The notes under the pieces: generated by a model | Database searches by the model: none | The model's input: the letters and a program-made list of their open reading frames with translations, nothing else | Told to the model about the DNA's origin: nothing | Translations under genes and position numbers: made by a program | In this document: positions 1-13,105 of the stretch, piece by piece | How positions within the stretch are numbered: the stretch's first letter is position 1 | Layout of the letters: every line of letters starts with the position of its first letter | Source of the DNA: Saururus chinensis | Taxonomy: Eukaryota; Streptophyta; Magnoliopsida; Piperales; Saururaceae | Direction of reading: 5' to 3' | Length of the DNA: 64,000 nucleotides | NCBI GenBank assembly: GCA_035235625.1 | Contig: CP141142.1 | Coordinates: 42,759,644-42,823,643, forward strand

Positions 1-1688
1 AGAAATTCACATGTGTAATGTGGTGGTGAGTTGATTTTCAAGCATGTTAATATGCATCATGTGAAAGGCTTCTACTAGTTACACACACACACATGTGGGG
101 GTGAAATGATGATGTTGAAGCTTAATATCGTGATTATGAATGATGCATTAGGGGCTGGTGAGAGCACTTATCATGATTAGGATTCATGTATGCTTTGCCC
201 ACGCATGTACCATGCTGCACGCATCATGAAAATGGATTTCCAATTGAGGCTTCATCGTGATTAATCGAATTTGACCGATTGGATGCAATGTGATGGAATT
301 GTGTGCCGGGTTTATTGGTCGTGGATTAATCGCAAGTTGATTGGTCCGAAAGGACATATTTTGATTTGAAGTTCCTGTGTGGAACGATTTGAAGTTCCTG
401 TGTGGAACGAGTGCACTCCTCGGGTTGAGTCTTGTTTAATGGAATGATGTGGGGACGAGTTGTGTACTTGTCTTGCGGACACGTGAGAATATTTTTATGT
501 GTGTCATCTGGACCCTGAGAACGAAGTGTGGTATGCCGTGTGCACCCCGCTACCACGTGTTCTAGGGTTCTCTGTGTGAGAACTCGGGCTCTTCCCTCCG
601 CAGGAGATGTCCCTGGGTGAACACCCCTGCTCTAGATTCTCTGTGTGAGAATGGGACATCCTTGGCCAGGATCGTCCAGGGCGAGCAGTATTAGGGATTG
701 ACAACCCCGATCTTTCTTGAATTCTTGTGTAGAATTTTGTACCATGACACGCCTTCGTGGCCTTGTCTATGCTCCCATCTGTGTGACGTTAATGTGTGAT
801 TACTCCTTGATGGAGGTTGATTGTGATAACATTATGCATGTGGGAATATGTATGTTAGAGATACATCCATGCATGTTGATTTTGATGATAAAATGCATGT
901 GGGAATATGTATGCTAGAGATACATCCATGCGGGATTGGTTGTGATGACATTATGCATGTGGGAATACGTATGTTAGAGATACGTCCATGCGGGATTGGT
1001 TATGATGTGAATGCATGTGGAAATTGGTATGCTAGAGATACATCCCTGCATGTTTGAGTTATGATGTTATGCAGTGTATAAGTGATGTAAATATGTGATC
1101 AGAAAGTGATACACCTTGTACATCGTTGTTTTTGAAAGACTATATCACCATGCTACCGTATTTTCAACGTTGTTAGTGATATTAAAACCATTGCTGAGTG
1201 TTAAAACTCACCCCTCTTTTGTGTTTTGATTTGGGGCTGCGTGGTGCGACACGCAGACGGACAGGATTGCCTTTTTGAGGAAAGGTCAGAGGTAGCTTGG
1301 GTGTGATGATGGAGATCGTTGCGTGACTTATCATCGTTTCTTTCATGCTTTATGTTCGAACCTTTGTGTAGGGTTTTTGTTGTGGTTTTATGTCACATGT
1401 TACAGTTATGTTTGCTTATGACTTATTTTGAGCCGGGGTGGGCTTTACTTAAACTAAGCTTGTGGGTTTGAGATTGTTGTTTACTTTGTGTTAAGCAACA
1501 CCTTTTCTTTCCCTTTTATTTACTCTTGCTCAAAGGATTGTGCGCACTCCGTGTTGCTGTTAATCGCCCGTGGTTAGGGATTAAGTCTTCCGCTAGAATC
1601 GTTTCTCAATTTCACTTCGTCGCCCCCGCGCGCTTGACCGGCCCTTGGACCGGGTTCGGCTCGGGTCGGGCATCGCCGGGGCGTGACA
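1..1688 (+). mobile_element. 3' part of an LTR-retrotransposon LTR
   Basis: Noncoding, moderately AT-rich sequence that ends at about 1688 in the string ggggcgtgaca, the kind of TG(A)CA terminus usual for plant Gypsy LTRs. Near 1200 there is an ACTCACCCC-type motif followed by a T-rich stretch, which in many plant Gypsy LTRs marks the polyadenylation/U5 part. No gag or pol reading frame is visible. The left end lies outside the window, so the element cannot be bounded or its target duplication checked. The plus orientation is inferred from the terminus and the motif only. Confidence 0.5.
830..1052 (+). repeat. Tandem repeat, about 61-bp unit, four copies
   Basis: Four direct copies of a unit containing 'atgcatgtgggaatatgtat' followed by 'gctagagatacatccatg'. 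The copies differ by a few substitutions and small indels. The array lies inside the LTR sequence and gives the short + strand open frames at 717-1057, which are repeat by-products and not genes. Confidence 0.75.
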
Positions 1689-2998
1689 CTTTCTAAGTGG
1701 GTCCCACCTATATTTTACGTTTCTCGAAAGTCGTAACTTCCGATCCAGACCTCCGTTTTGCCCGTTCTTTGATTCGTTATGCTTGTTATGCCGAGCTCTA
1801 CCTGGCTACAGGTATTTCATCTAATAAAAACCCTTAATATTAATCTTAAATTACCGAATTACCCTTAACCCTCCCGGGTTAAGCGTAACCGAAAAACGGG
1901 TCGTTCTAGGTCGGAATTGCCATGTAATGGTGATATGGTCGGCCCTGGCCACCCCCTCGCCGTGGTGACCAGGGGTGATGCTGCCAGAGGCTCTTCTGTC
2001 TCTTGCCGGACGTGGGGAAGACAACCCGCTTTACGGGTTGTCGACCCAAACCGAACCGGTTCAGTTTTAAAAAAAAGGAAATAAAGAATGAATTGAACCA
2101 GGTCCAGAAAATTAATCGTGTACATTGAGAGGTTTGGGAATATTCTGATCAAGTTTTACACCTGGGAAAAATTCCATAGACTATAAAATGACCCTTTTAC
2201 CCCTTATAGTAAATTTGTCGTGTGAAAACCACTTACCCAACTTATTCACTCTGATTCAGGGGCCTATGTGATTTAAAAATTGGGAAAATTCTCAGTGAGA
2301 TTTTAATGGGCAACCTAATTATGAGCCAAGCCACTTAGTGAGAAAAAATCCCAGTGAGTGGGTAATTGACTGTCTTTCCCTATGGTTAATCGTAAACCGT
2401 TAAGTCAACCTAGGTTGGTTCAAGGGGTTCATGACCCCGTCACATACTATGAAAATGACATAGAGTCCATGAAGTCAAGTAGTACCCTTGAGTTTAATTT
2501 TGGACCTTTTGAATGTCAATAAGGCTCCAAACCAAATGGCAAAAATACCCTTCGAGTGAACAGCCGACATTTGTGTGAATGGAAGCGTGAGTCAGTTTAA
2601 GAGTCGGGCCTTGTGAGAAGTCAATGACTTAAAATAAATAGAAGGGCAGTGAAAATACCAGAATGACTTAATGGAGAGTATCATACTCCAAGTAGTATAA
2701 TTACCCTAATGCCCTTAAGGGGAGTATGTTCTGTTATTTGCCAAAACTAATAACCTAACTACTAAGCGTTAGGGTATGCAATACTGATGTTAAATGGCTT
2801 CAAAAGGAAAGGGCATGACTAGTAAATAACATGAAGACCTTGTCAGGTCACAATGTCACGGGAAACAAGGGGGAAAACCATAATTTTTAGGGTTTAAGGC
2901 AGTGTATTACACGTATCTGCAACCCTGTACATAAATCAACTAGAGTATTAAATACATAACTCATGCGATATGTTAAAAATTATTTATACTCTTGGGCT
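1689..2998. other. Gene-free, probably retrotransposon-derived spacer
   Basis: No supported gene. The text just after the LTR-like terminus (1690-2100) has the character of plant LTR-retrotransposon noncoding DNA, with mixed GC and oligo-A runs. The rest is low-complexity spacer up to the minisatellite. The minus-strand open frame at 1865-2152 has no recognisable domain and I do not regard it as a gene. Confidence 0.4.
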
Positions 2999-5900
2999 GG
3001 AGCGATATTGCTACATAAGTAGAGCGATATTGCTACACAAATATAGTGATATTGCTATACAAATTGAGCGATATTGTTGCATAAGTGGAGCAATATTGTT
3101 ACATAAGTGAAGCAATATTGCTACATAATGAAGCGATATTGCTACATAAATGAAGCGATATTGCTATACAAATGGAGCGATATTGCTACATAAGTAGAGC
3201 GATATTGCTATACAATGGAGAGATAATATGATATTGCTACATAAGTGGAGTGATATTGCTGCATAAATAGAGCGATATTGCTACATAAGTATAGCAATAT
3301 TGCTATATAGTGGACCAATATTGCTACATAAATGGAGCGATATTCCTACATAAGTAGAGCGAGATTGCTACATAAGTAGTGTAATATTGCAACACAATGG
3401 AGCAATATTGCTATATAAGTGGAGCGATATTACTACATAAGTGGAGTGATATTGCTACATAAGTTTAGTGATATTGTTACATAAATAAACCGATATTGCT
3501 ACAAAAGTGGAGCGAATTGCTATATAAATGGAGCGATATTTCGACATAAATAAAACGATGTTGCTACATAAGTGAAGCGATATTCATACATAATGAAGCG
3601 ATATTGCTACATAATATAGTGATATTACTACATAAATAGAACGATATTGTTATACAACTGGAACGATATTGCTACATAAGTGGAGCGATATTGCTACACA
3701 AATGGAGCAATATTGCTCCATAATGCAGCGATATCGTTACATAAGTTGAGCGATATTGCTACATAAATGGAGCCATATTTCTACATAAGTAGAGCGATAT
3801 TGTTACATAAGTGGTGCGATATTGCTACATAAATGTTGTGATGTTGATACATATGTGGAACGATATTGCTACATAAGTAGAGCGATATTCCTACATAAGT
3901 AGAGCAATATTGCTATATAAGTGGAGCAATATTGCTATATAAGTTGAGCGATATTACTACATAATGGAACGATATTGCTATATATGTAGAGCCATATAGC
4001 TACATAAGTGGAGCGATATTATTACATAATAGAGCAATATTGCTACATAAGTAGAGCAATATTGGTACATAAATATAGCAATATTACTACATTAGTAGAG
4101 CGATATTGCTACACAAATGGAGCGATATTCTGCATAAGTGGAGTGATATTGTTACATAAGTGGACCGATATTCCTACATAATTGGAGTGATAATGCTACA
4201 TAAATGTAGCGACATTACTTCACAAATGGATCGATATTGTTACATAAGTGGAGGGATATTGTTACATAATGGAGGAGCGATATTGTTATATAAATGGAGC
4301 GATATTGCTGCATAAATAAAATGATGTTGTTAGATAAGTAGAGCGATATTGCTACATAATGGAGCGATATTGTTGCATAAATTGAGTGATATTACTACAT
4401 AAGTGGAGCAATATTGATACATAATGGAGCGAAATTGCTACATAAGTAGAGCGATATTGTTAAATAAGTGCAGCGATATTACTCCATAAAATGTAGTGAT
4501 ATTGTTGCATAAGTGGTGTGATATTGATACATAAGTAGAGCAATATTGCTGCATAATAGAGCAATATTGCTATACAAAAAAGAGCAATATTGCTACACAA
4601 ATGGAGCGATATTGCTACATATTAAAGTGATATTGTTACATAAGTTAAGTAATATTGCTACACAAATGGAGTGATATTGTTACATAAGTAGAGTGATATT
4701 GCTACATAATGGAGCGATATTGTTATACAAATGGAGCGATATTGCTATATAAATTGAGCAATATTATCACATAAGTAGAGCGATATTGGTATATAATAGA
4801 GCAATATTGCTACATAAATATAGCAATATTGCTATATAAGTGGAGCAATATTGTTACTTAAATGAAGCGATATTGTTACATAAGTTGAGCGATATTACTA
4901 CATAATAGAGCGATATTGTTACATAAATAGAGTGATATTGCTACATAAATGGAGCGATATTGCAACATATGTGGAGCGATATTGATACATAAGTAGAGCA
5001 ATATTGCTACATAATAGAGTGATATTCATACTTAAGTAGAGCAATATTGCTATATAAATAGAGCAATATTGTTACATTAGTAGAGTGATATTGCTGCACA
5101 AATTGAGCGATACTGCTACATAAGTGGAGCGATATTGTTTCATAAGAGGATGAATATTGTTACATAATGGAGAGATATTGTTAGATAAATAGAGCGATAT
5201 TGATATATAAATGGGGCGATATTGCTACATAAGTAGAGTGATATTACTACATAATAGTGCGATATTGCTAAATAAATAAAACGATGTTGCTACATAAGTG
5301 GAGCGATATTGCTACATAATAGAGCAATATTGATATATAAATAGTATTGTATTGCTACATAAGTGGAGCGATATTGTTACATAATGGAGTGATATTGCTA
5401 TATTAGTAGAGCGATGTTGCTATAAAAATGGAGCGATATTGCTATATAATTTGAGCGATATTGTTATATAAATAGAGCAATATTGATACATAAATAGAGC
5501 AATATTACTATATATGTAGAGCGATATTGCTACATAAGTAGAGCGATATTGCTACATAAATGGAATAAATATTGCTACATAAGTAGAGCGATATTGCTAC
5601 ATAATGGAGTGATATTGCTACATTAGCAGAGCGATATTACTACACAAGTAGATCGATATTGCTACATAAATGGAGAGATATTGTTACATAAGTGGACGAA
5701 TATTGTTACATAATGGAGCGATATTGCTATACAAATAGAGCGATATTGTTATATAAATGGAGCGATATTGCTATATAAGTAGAGAGATATTACTACATAA
5801 ATAGAGAGAAATTGATACATCAATGAAGCGATAATGCTACATAAGTAGAGCAATATTGTTACATAAGTATAGCAATATTGCTACATAATGGAGCAATATT

Positions 5901-6112
5901 GTATTGCTACATAAGTGAAGTGATATTGCTTCATAAGTGGAGCGATATGGCTACATAAATGGGCCAATATTGCTACATATGTAGAGCAATATTGCTACAT
6001 AATAGAGAGATATTGTTAAATTAGTGGAGCAATATTACTACATAAGTAGAGCGATATTGATACATAAGTGAAGCGATATTGTTACCAAGTGGAGCGATAT
6101 TGTTACATAAGT
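2999..6112. repeat. 3.1-kb minisatellite, 20-22-bp unit
   Basis: Continuous head-to-tail array of a unit close to 'gcgatattgctacataagtg' with one or two extra bases, giving a period of 20-22 bp and roughly 145 copies. Variants alternate gcgatattgc with gcaatattgc (the latter a perfect 10-bp palindrome), and cataagt with cataatg or cataaat. No long open frame crosses it. The array stops abruptly at the terminus of the minus-strand LTR at 6115. Confidence 0.95.
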
Positions 6113-6114
6113 TG

Positions 6115-9100
6115 TGTAACGCCCGAGATTTTTCATACATTTTCCTTAAAATTCACAAAAAAGTTTTGCAATATAACGATAGTAAATCGAAGGAAAAATG
6201 ATGAAATCAAAAACTGTGAAAATAGTTTATAATTTAAAACATCACAGATCAATTGTCCATCCAAATTTTTTTCATCAATCGATTAAACATCGTATGGCCA
6301 AAGCAAATATCCTCAGGCACTACTCAAAAATAAACGTACGACTAAATTACCATGATCATGGATTTTTAAATACAAATAACTCCCAGGTGTCCTCGAGTAC
6401 AAGTCCCATAACAGTCTACATTCTGATCAAAACTAAAAGTCCAGAAGGTACAAACACTTAAATCTCATCTCACCCAATACATCAGATTGTGGCACAAAGG
6501 ACACTCACATTGAGTCAAGTATACCTGAATCAAAGGGGAAACACTTCTTCGCATAAATGAGAATCCATCTCCAGGAGCTCTCCATCACAACCTGCAAAAG
6601 CCTCCCGAACCACGTGGCTAAAAATATAGGGTAATGAGTATTTTCATACTCAGTAGGGGAATCTAAACAGTGAACTCAATAAGTTCATAAATACATGTGT
6701 TCATGCAACTCAAACATGAAGCAGTCAACATATAACAATCGTATACGTATGCATATAAGCACGCATAACACACAATCAAACCAAACTTACACAAACACCC
6801 TTAATCAGGGTCTTACAAACTTACTCGTACCATCGTACACTAACTCATACAACTTACATGTACTTGTATGACCTTACTCGTACAATCTTACACTTACTCG
6901 TATGACCTTACTCGTACAATCTTACACTTACTGTCATACTCATATTCAAATTATTACAATCGTTCTCATACTCATAATCATACACTTACTCAAAAACACA
7001 CATACTTAGTCATACAGCCATATACATACTATCGACCACTGAAGCTCATTACAACTAATAAGCTTCAACGTTGAAAAGGAAAAGAATGCCACTGGGGCAT
7101 CACCTTAACCTCCGGGGAGTGACTAGATGCCATGGACTTTTCGAAGGCAAGGCACACCTATGCTCATGGGGCACAAGATCAAACAGGTAAGAGTAGATCC
7201 ATGATACTATTTACCTAAGAGTGTAAACATACACCCACACATAAGGGGTCATACAATTGCCCACACATAAGGGGTCTTATAGTGACATACAATTGCCCAC
7301 CATTATGGGTCTTATAGTGCCAATGCCACCCTTGGGCAGAAATCATACAGTGCCTCTTGGGCATGAACATACAATGCCACTCTTGGGCAGAATCATACAA
7401 TGCTCTCAATAGAGCATCAAACGTATGGGCTTCATACAACACACAGACCAAATCGAAAACATACATCTCTCTCAACAGAGCATCAGACGTCTGGTGCTCT
7501 ATACAACACACAGACAACATCCCGCAGGATAAACACTATGACAAGATATGAGAAATGCTCAGCCGACTCATTATCGGCTAGCTCAAACACAGAACTTATT
7601 CCGTCAAACCCTCAGGTCTCAAACTCACAACGCTATCATTAGTTTTCTTATAATTCAAGTTTGAATTAAGTAAATTATGCAGTACAATTATGCCATACAA
7701 ACTCATAGTGCTCGACTGATCAAACCGAAGCTGAGCCCAATCGAAACCCTAGTTCATCAAGGCAGCAGACTTTACTTACCCATCCAAGTTACAACATAGC
7801 TCACCGTACACAAATCCTTACGTAATCATACAACCTCTATCATCCATCTTATGGTCAAAACATCTTACTCGCATCGTCAAACTAAGCTCCTCATAGCAGA
7901 TCCCCATTATCATCCTCTTACTTAATACCTCACTTATTATACTTACTTTTTACTTCATAATTTGTATGTCATTCTTGTACAATTATGCATGCTCTTATTG
8001 TCTAATAAACCCTCATAAGGCTCCAAGCCTAAGTCCTCTTACTTACCGAACCCCTAACGTACTCTCCAAACCAAACTGATCCATTTCAAATCTTTGCTCA
8101 TCAAATTTACCTTCTCTATCTTCCGTCATACACTAACACATCCAAATCCACATCCAACTTCGTACCAAACCCTTGCCACTTCTTACCGTCCATTGCCCAT
8201 ACCTCTGCCCATACACACAATCCACATACGTAACTTACTCACAATCGGTAGACATCACTAGCATGTACATTATATACATACATAGCACACTAACGTATTT
8301 GCTAGCCATCACTAGCGCATACACATTTTACATACATAAACCATGATTACAATTCACATACATAACATATGCATCTCAACGTGGCATAATTTGTTCTCTT
8401 GCATCATGCAAACAAGTCATGATTTAATATCCAAAACATGAAATCATACAATCCTAGCATGCTGCTACTCATTCAAAGCATGCTATCATGAAATTACGAG
8501 TTCAAGCTCCCCTACCTTGTAATCATGACGTTTGATGGCGAGCACATGACAGTGGCAGCGTCGGTGACGGAGTTGGCGGTCAAAACCTTTGCCTAGCTAA
8601 GAGAGCTGTTGTCCCGAGGTTTTAGGAAGTGCCGGAACTACTCACGGCCAAACAGGGGTGACACATATCAATGCGAAAAATCTGCGATCTATGGCGGCAC
8701 ACTAGGGGTGGCCGGGAGAAAGATCGTGCCAACGAGTGGCAGGTGCGACCGGATGGTAGGGTGTACTCACTAAAATTCGACCAGCGTTTGAACAATACCC
8801 AACCAGTCACAAGACGTCTAAATTGGCCGTAGATAGCACCCAACGGCGTCGATTTCGTGTTTACAATGGCCCACATATGGGCAAAGGGCATAGGGTAACA
8901 TTCAAGGACGGAGGAGAGGTGGAGGACTCTGATGTCAACTCCAAATGATGGTGGAGCCATCCGACGGTCAGGCGGCACCAAAACCCTAACCTGCATGCAT
9001 GGCTACTTGCACACGCGGCCAAAGGGAGGGGAGAGAGGGCTAGATGGTGTCGGCCCAAAATTCATAAGGGCGGTAGGGCCATACCAAGGGTAGTGACCGA

Positions 9101-9480
9101 CAAAGATCTCATTTGCCATTGTCGTGTTGAGGTAGGCCGACTAGAGGCCATACAATGTCCGGTGGAGGTAGGACGGTAAGAGGGCAAAACATAGTGCTCT
9201 CTATAGCGCGGTCAGACACATAATTGGTAGAGGGGACGCATGGCTCACATTAGAAAAAGAGAGATGGTGCCACACGAGGGCGGCCAGCCATCTTTAGGCT
9301 GAGACCCGCCAAACTACAAGCCAGAGGAGATGCTACGGTGGCCCAAAACGGGTGAAAAAACCCTAGGGCCGCAAGGAGAAGCAAGGGTCAACGAGGTCGA
9401 ACCGGCCCAGGTGGGGCCGTCACTATGATAAGGCTAGCCAAACATGGCCCACAATCACAACAAAATGGTCCTTCTTTGAC
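6115..9480 (-). mobile_element. Truncated long LTR, relative of the 55.6-60.6 kb element
   Basis: Begins on the plus strand with TGTAACGCCCGAGATTTTTC, the reverse complement of the 3' terminus of the element at 55,632-60,577. It stays recognisably homologous to that element in inverted order for about 3.3 kb. Shared landmarks include the block around 7085-7185 (59,050-59,185 in the other copy), the start of the GC-richer part at 8510-8640, and the G-rich block at 8640-9000. The other LTR end is missing, so this copy is truncated or badly decayed near 9,480. Its tandem arrays are short (one to three units). Scattered minus- and plus-strand open frames here are not genes. Confidence 0.8.
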
Positions 9481-9555
9481 CGGTGTATGCTACATGCATT
9501 GAAAAATGAGATAAAAACGACGTCACTTATAATATGTGTCTCGACAAATGCTTAC

Positions 9556-9638
9556 GCAACGTTAAAAAACGACGTCAAAAGCCCATCAATGGTGATGAGA
9601 AGATGAAGTAGGCTTTTGACGTCGTTTTTTAACGTTGC
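9556..9638. repeat. Perfect 28-bp inverted repeat with 27-bp loop
   Basis: Left arm 9556-9583 and right arm 9611-9638 are perfectly complementary; both contain AACGTT and GACGTC. The arms are GC-neutral and sit in the gap between the truncated LTR and APS2. This could be the core of a small foldback or CACTA-type transposon, since subterminal GACGTC/AACGTT motifs occur in such elements, but no bounded terminal repeats were found. Assignment is inference. Confidence 0.85.
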
Positions 9639-9873
9639 ATTAGCATTACTCTATGTGTCCCGCGCAAGGATAGATAGCCCCAGAAATTTTTGGGTATGCA
9701 TCGCAAACTGTGTTGGTGGTGTATTCCACCATCCAAGACACATCCTATCAGCATGTTATAAAAGTTAGTGCCCTTGTGTCTCATACACTATGTTAATGTG
9801 TCTTTTGGTAAGTGGTGAAATACACGACCAATATAGTGTACTTTGAAAAAATATTTTCACAAATAAACAAGAA

Positions 9874-9893
9874 AGAGAGAGAGAGAGAGAGAG
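9874..9893. repeat. (GA)n microsatellite
   Basis: About ten GA dinucleotides, 75 bp beyond the stop codon of APS2, so probably in or near its 3' untranslated region. Confidence 0.9.
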
Positions 9894-9967
9894 TTTTTCC
9901 TTATTGTCTTTGCCATGTTCAATTTTAATTCTTCCAAAAAAATATCTAGTTTAAATTGTTGCTATAG

Positions 9968-12900
9968 CTACAACATGCTGCCATCTGGAATCACAGCACT
10001 TCTCAGGACAATGACAATTCCGCCATTGATCACATATCCATGAGTTTCTCTGCCTCCTTCTTGGACATTGTCCACATTCAAAATCTGTGGAAAGTGGAAA
10101 ATATAGTTATCAGATTAGCTGGTTCATTGATAGGGTATAGTAGAAAATGATATATGATAAGGCAAATGATATTTACACAAAAAAACTCTTACATGAGTTT
10201 TGGTTGGACTTAAGGCCCCAAGTAAAATTTGTATGAGGCCCACTTGTTAAGTTCAATTAATACTTGTGGCAGTTTTGTGAGTGTTTATGTTGTGTGAATA
10301 TCACCATCCATGAGATAACAATGCAGAATGGAAGAAAAGAAGCTATGTTGCCAGACCTTATTGGTTGGGTCAAGCTGATAATACTAGTAGACTGAAACTG
10401 AAATGATGACTGTGGCTACATAACGAGTTGGATATAAAATGAGATTTTGATCTGGCTGGACATGATAATTACCTTAACATTGCTGCCAATCCTTGCATTT
10501 TTGTCAATTATAGCCTTCCTAATGTGAGATTGCTCGCCAATTCCAATAGGTATTTCCATGCCACTCTTCTCCTTTAAAAACTGTGGTGTCTGCTTACAAA
10601 TAACACCAAGAATTATAAATCGACGCTAAAAGATTAAAATTCAGTGTACTTCAAGTTCTTGGGAGAATCCTACCTGCTGTGTGTCACTTCCAAACACCAC
10701 AGAGTCCTCGATCACAGCTCCATCTCCAATCCATGTCCCCGTACCTATTACAGAACCCTTAATCTCGCATCTCTACTTTAAAAAGAATCCCATTTTACAC
10801 GAAAGAAACAATATTAGTAAATGTTTTGATCAACTTTTGGAAGTAGGATGGTCACATGTTTTTAGACATAATTCAGATATCATTTGTGATTTTTAGACTT
10901 CATGTTGATACCTACATTGAAGTGGCAACCATCTCCAATAACGCTGTCTGTTATGGTAGCATCCTCTAAGATAGAGGGTGGAAGACACCGCGGCAAAGTG
11001 TAAACAACAGAATCTCCATCATAGAAGCTGTCACAGAGTGGTTGTTAATTTACGGAAAGCAGGTGGTTAACTCTTATTAATGATCCCTGTAACTATATAC
11101 CTACTTGAATCCAGAAGGTGTTCTCTTCGTGCTGTCTATGTTGGCCCGATAAAAAGCTCCAATGCTCCCCATATGGTCCCAATACCCATCATGAACGTAA
11201 GAGTGAACCTGTTAAAGCCAGATGAATCGTTATTAATTATCCTTGTAAGATAATCAAGTTTTGCTTGGGAAGGAGAAATCTTATAAATTTATTTTATATT
11301 ATAACAACCCTATACTATTTAAGATAACTAAGTTTCCTAAAAGTTTGAGTTGTTAGGTAGGGGAAATCTTATATATTTATTCCATATTCTAATAATCCTC
11401 CCACGTGCTCCCTCGAAACTCATAATTAGCTGAAGAGTTTTTTAAACTACTGAGAAATGAAACTTAATTTGGGTCAAACATTGCCTTCATGTTCATGGAA
11501 ATTGCACCAGATAATATTTCACTACCAAAATGATTGGCCTTGGGGAAAATCTCTGTTAAGAGCTTGATTATAACACTTCGTTTGATGATGTAGATTCCCA
11601 TGCTAGCAAAACAAGTACCAGCAGATGTCCTGGTGCTTCCTCCCTGATAAGAATTGGATCATTCATTAGTTAACTATATGTTAAACCTACTTCTAAAAAG
11701 GTTGTTAAAAATTAAACTTTATACCAGTAATAATGATTTAATACTCAATTGCAAAAAAGGGAACGGTTTATAAGGATCATAAACTATGTATCCGGCAATG
11801 CTAAAAGAAAAAAGACGAAAAACTCTGATGCTGGCTCTATGGGCAGGAAAAAAGTTTTTTGTTCCCTAAAATTGGATATTCATTTCTTGCTATTGAATTA
11901 AAAAACAAACAGCCATTATCTTCTTAGGTTTGCTTCCCTTTCCAGATAATAACGTTAGTAGAAATATACTTACTTTGTTGACATTCCCTGGCTCCCATTT
12001 AGGCTTTTCTGTATATTCAATAACCTGATTTTTGTTATTTACTTTCAGGAAACCTGTTCTAGGAATTTGGCTGTCTTTGTTAGATGATACGGCAACAGTG
12101 ATGTCTGCATTGCTATTCCGGTGAGCCTCTATAAGTTTCTGGTAATCCATTCTATAAAGATGGTGACCAGGAAGTAATAGGAATTCCGTTGCTGGATGTT
12201 CCTCCATTACCCACAAGCATCTTCTGACAGCGTCTGCATTTCCCTGTAGGAAAAATAATAAAGCTGCTTTCCTTAAGTTTGAAATCTAAGCACATGACAG
12301 AGAACCAGAAAAGAAGCAATCATTGTATAAATGATAGGTTTATAATGTAAACGTTCTTCTAATAGTAGAAACCTGAAACCAGCTTTGCTCTTCAGGGCTC
12401 TGATATGCAGCCAAAACTTGAAGAAATCCCCCCTTCCCCCATCCAATAGCAGAATATGCTCTAGAAAGATGAGAATTGAGGGAGGCAGAGTTGAACTGAG
12501 TTATAGCATATATCTGGGTGATGTTACTGTTAATGCAATTGCTAACAACAACGTCAATTAGTCGGTAATCTGCTAGCATAGGGATGGCTCCCTCTGATCT
12601 TCTCTTCGTCAATGGATAAAGGCCTGGTTCAGAGCCGTCTCCAAAGATGATTGCTGCCACATTCTGCAAATAAATGAAACAATTAACCATCACTTGTTCT
12701 GATAAGAAGCTGGCAATGCAAGACATTCTAGTATTAAAAAGAAAACTAACGAGTATTAGTGTTTTGCATAAGCAAAAGCAAAAGAAGATAATACATTGTT
12801 GACACTCAGTATAAGTAATAGATAGTATAAAAGGATGAACATCACATGAGAATGAAGAGGATTCCAATAGGCATGACATGCGGAATTACCTAGAGAAAAT

Positions 12901-13105
12901 AAAAATTCAAACAGAGATTATTTTTGCACACCTGATTCAGTGGAGGAGATATTGGCATTGAAGAGTTAGACTCCCAAGAGTTTGATACAAACGGGCCTCT
13001 ATAAGAAGAGAACTTCTTAGGATTGGATTTACGGTGATTATAAACTGGACCCAGCATCTGAAGTTTACAAGTCTGGAAGCCATTGTTGGGAATAGCAAAC
13101 ATCAT
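9968..13105 (-). CDS. APS2: ADP-glucose pyrophosphorylase small-subunit-like protein, APS2 type
   Basis: Nine coding exons on the minus strand: 13105-12932, 12663-12373, 12243-11974, 11643-11485, 11208-11105, 11027-10916, 10772-10674, 10589-10473 and 10084-9968. They encode 480 aa. The order is a plastid-type N-terminus, a nucleotidyltransferase fold, then a left-handed beta-helix tail ending in ...AVIPDGSML. The family makes ADP-glucose from ATP and glucose-1-phosphate in plastids, the committed step of starch synthesis. Here the nucleotide loop, normally GGGAGTRLYPLT, reads FGDGSEPGLYPLT (residues 65-77), so the catalytic Arg and Gly-rich pattern are lost. KPAVP is replaced by EGAIP. YRLID, the ADAV aspartate (158-161) and an EKP motif remain. 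This pattern matches Arabidopsis APS2, described as catalytically deficient. Intron 4 starts with GC, not GT. Function is inferred from the family. Confidence 0.93.

Noticed and set aside
2999..6112. CRISPR-like regular spacing in the 20-22-bp array
   Set aside because: There are no unique spacers between repeats; it is a head-to-tail minisatellite in a plant genome.
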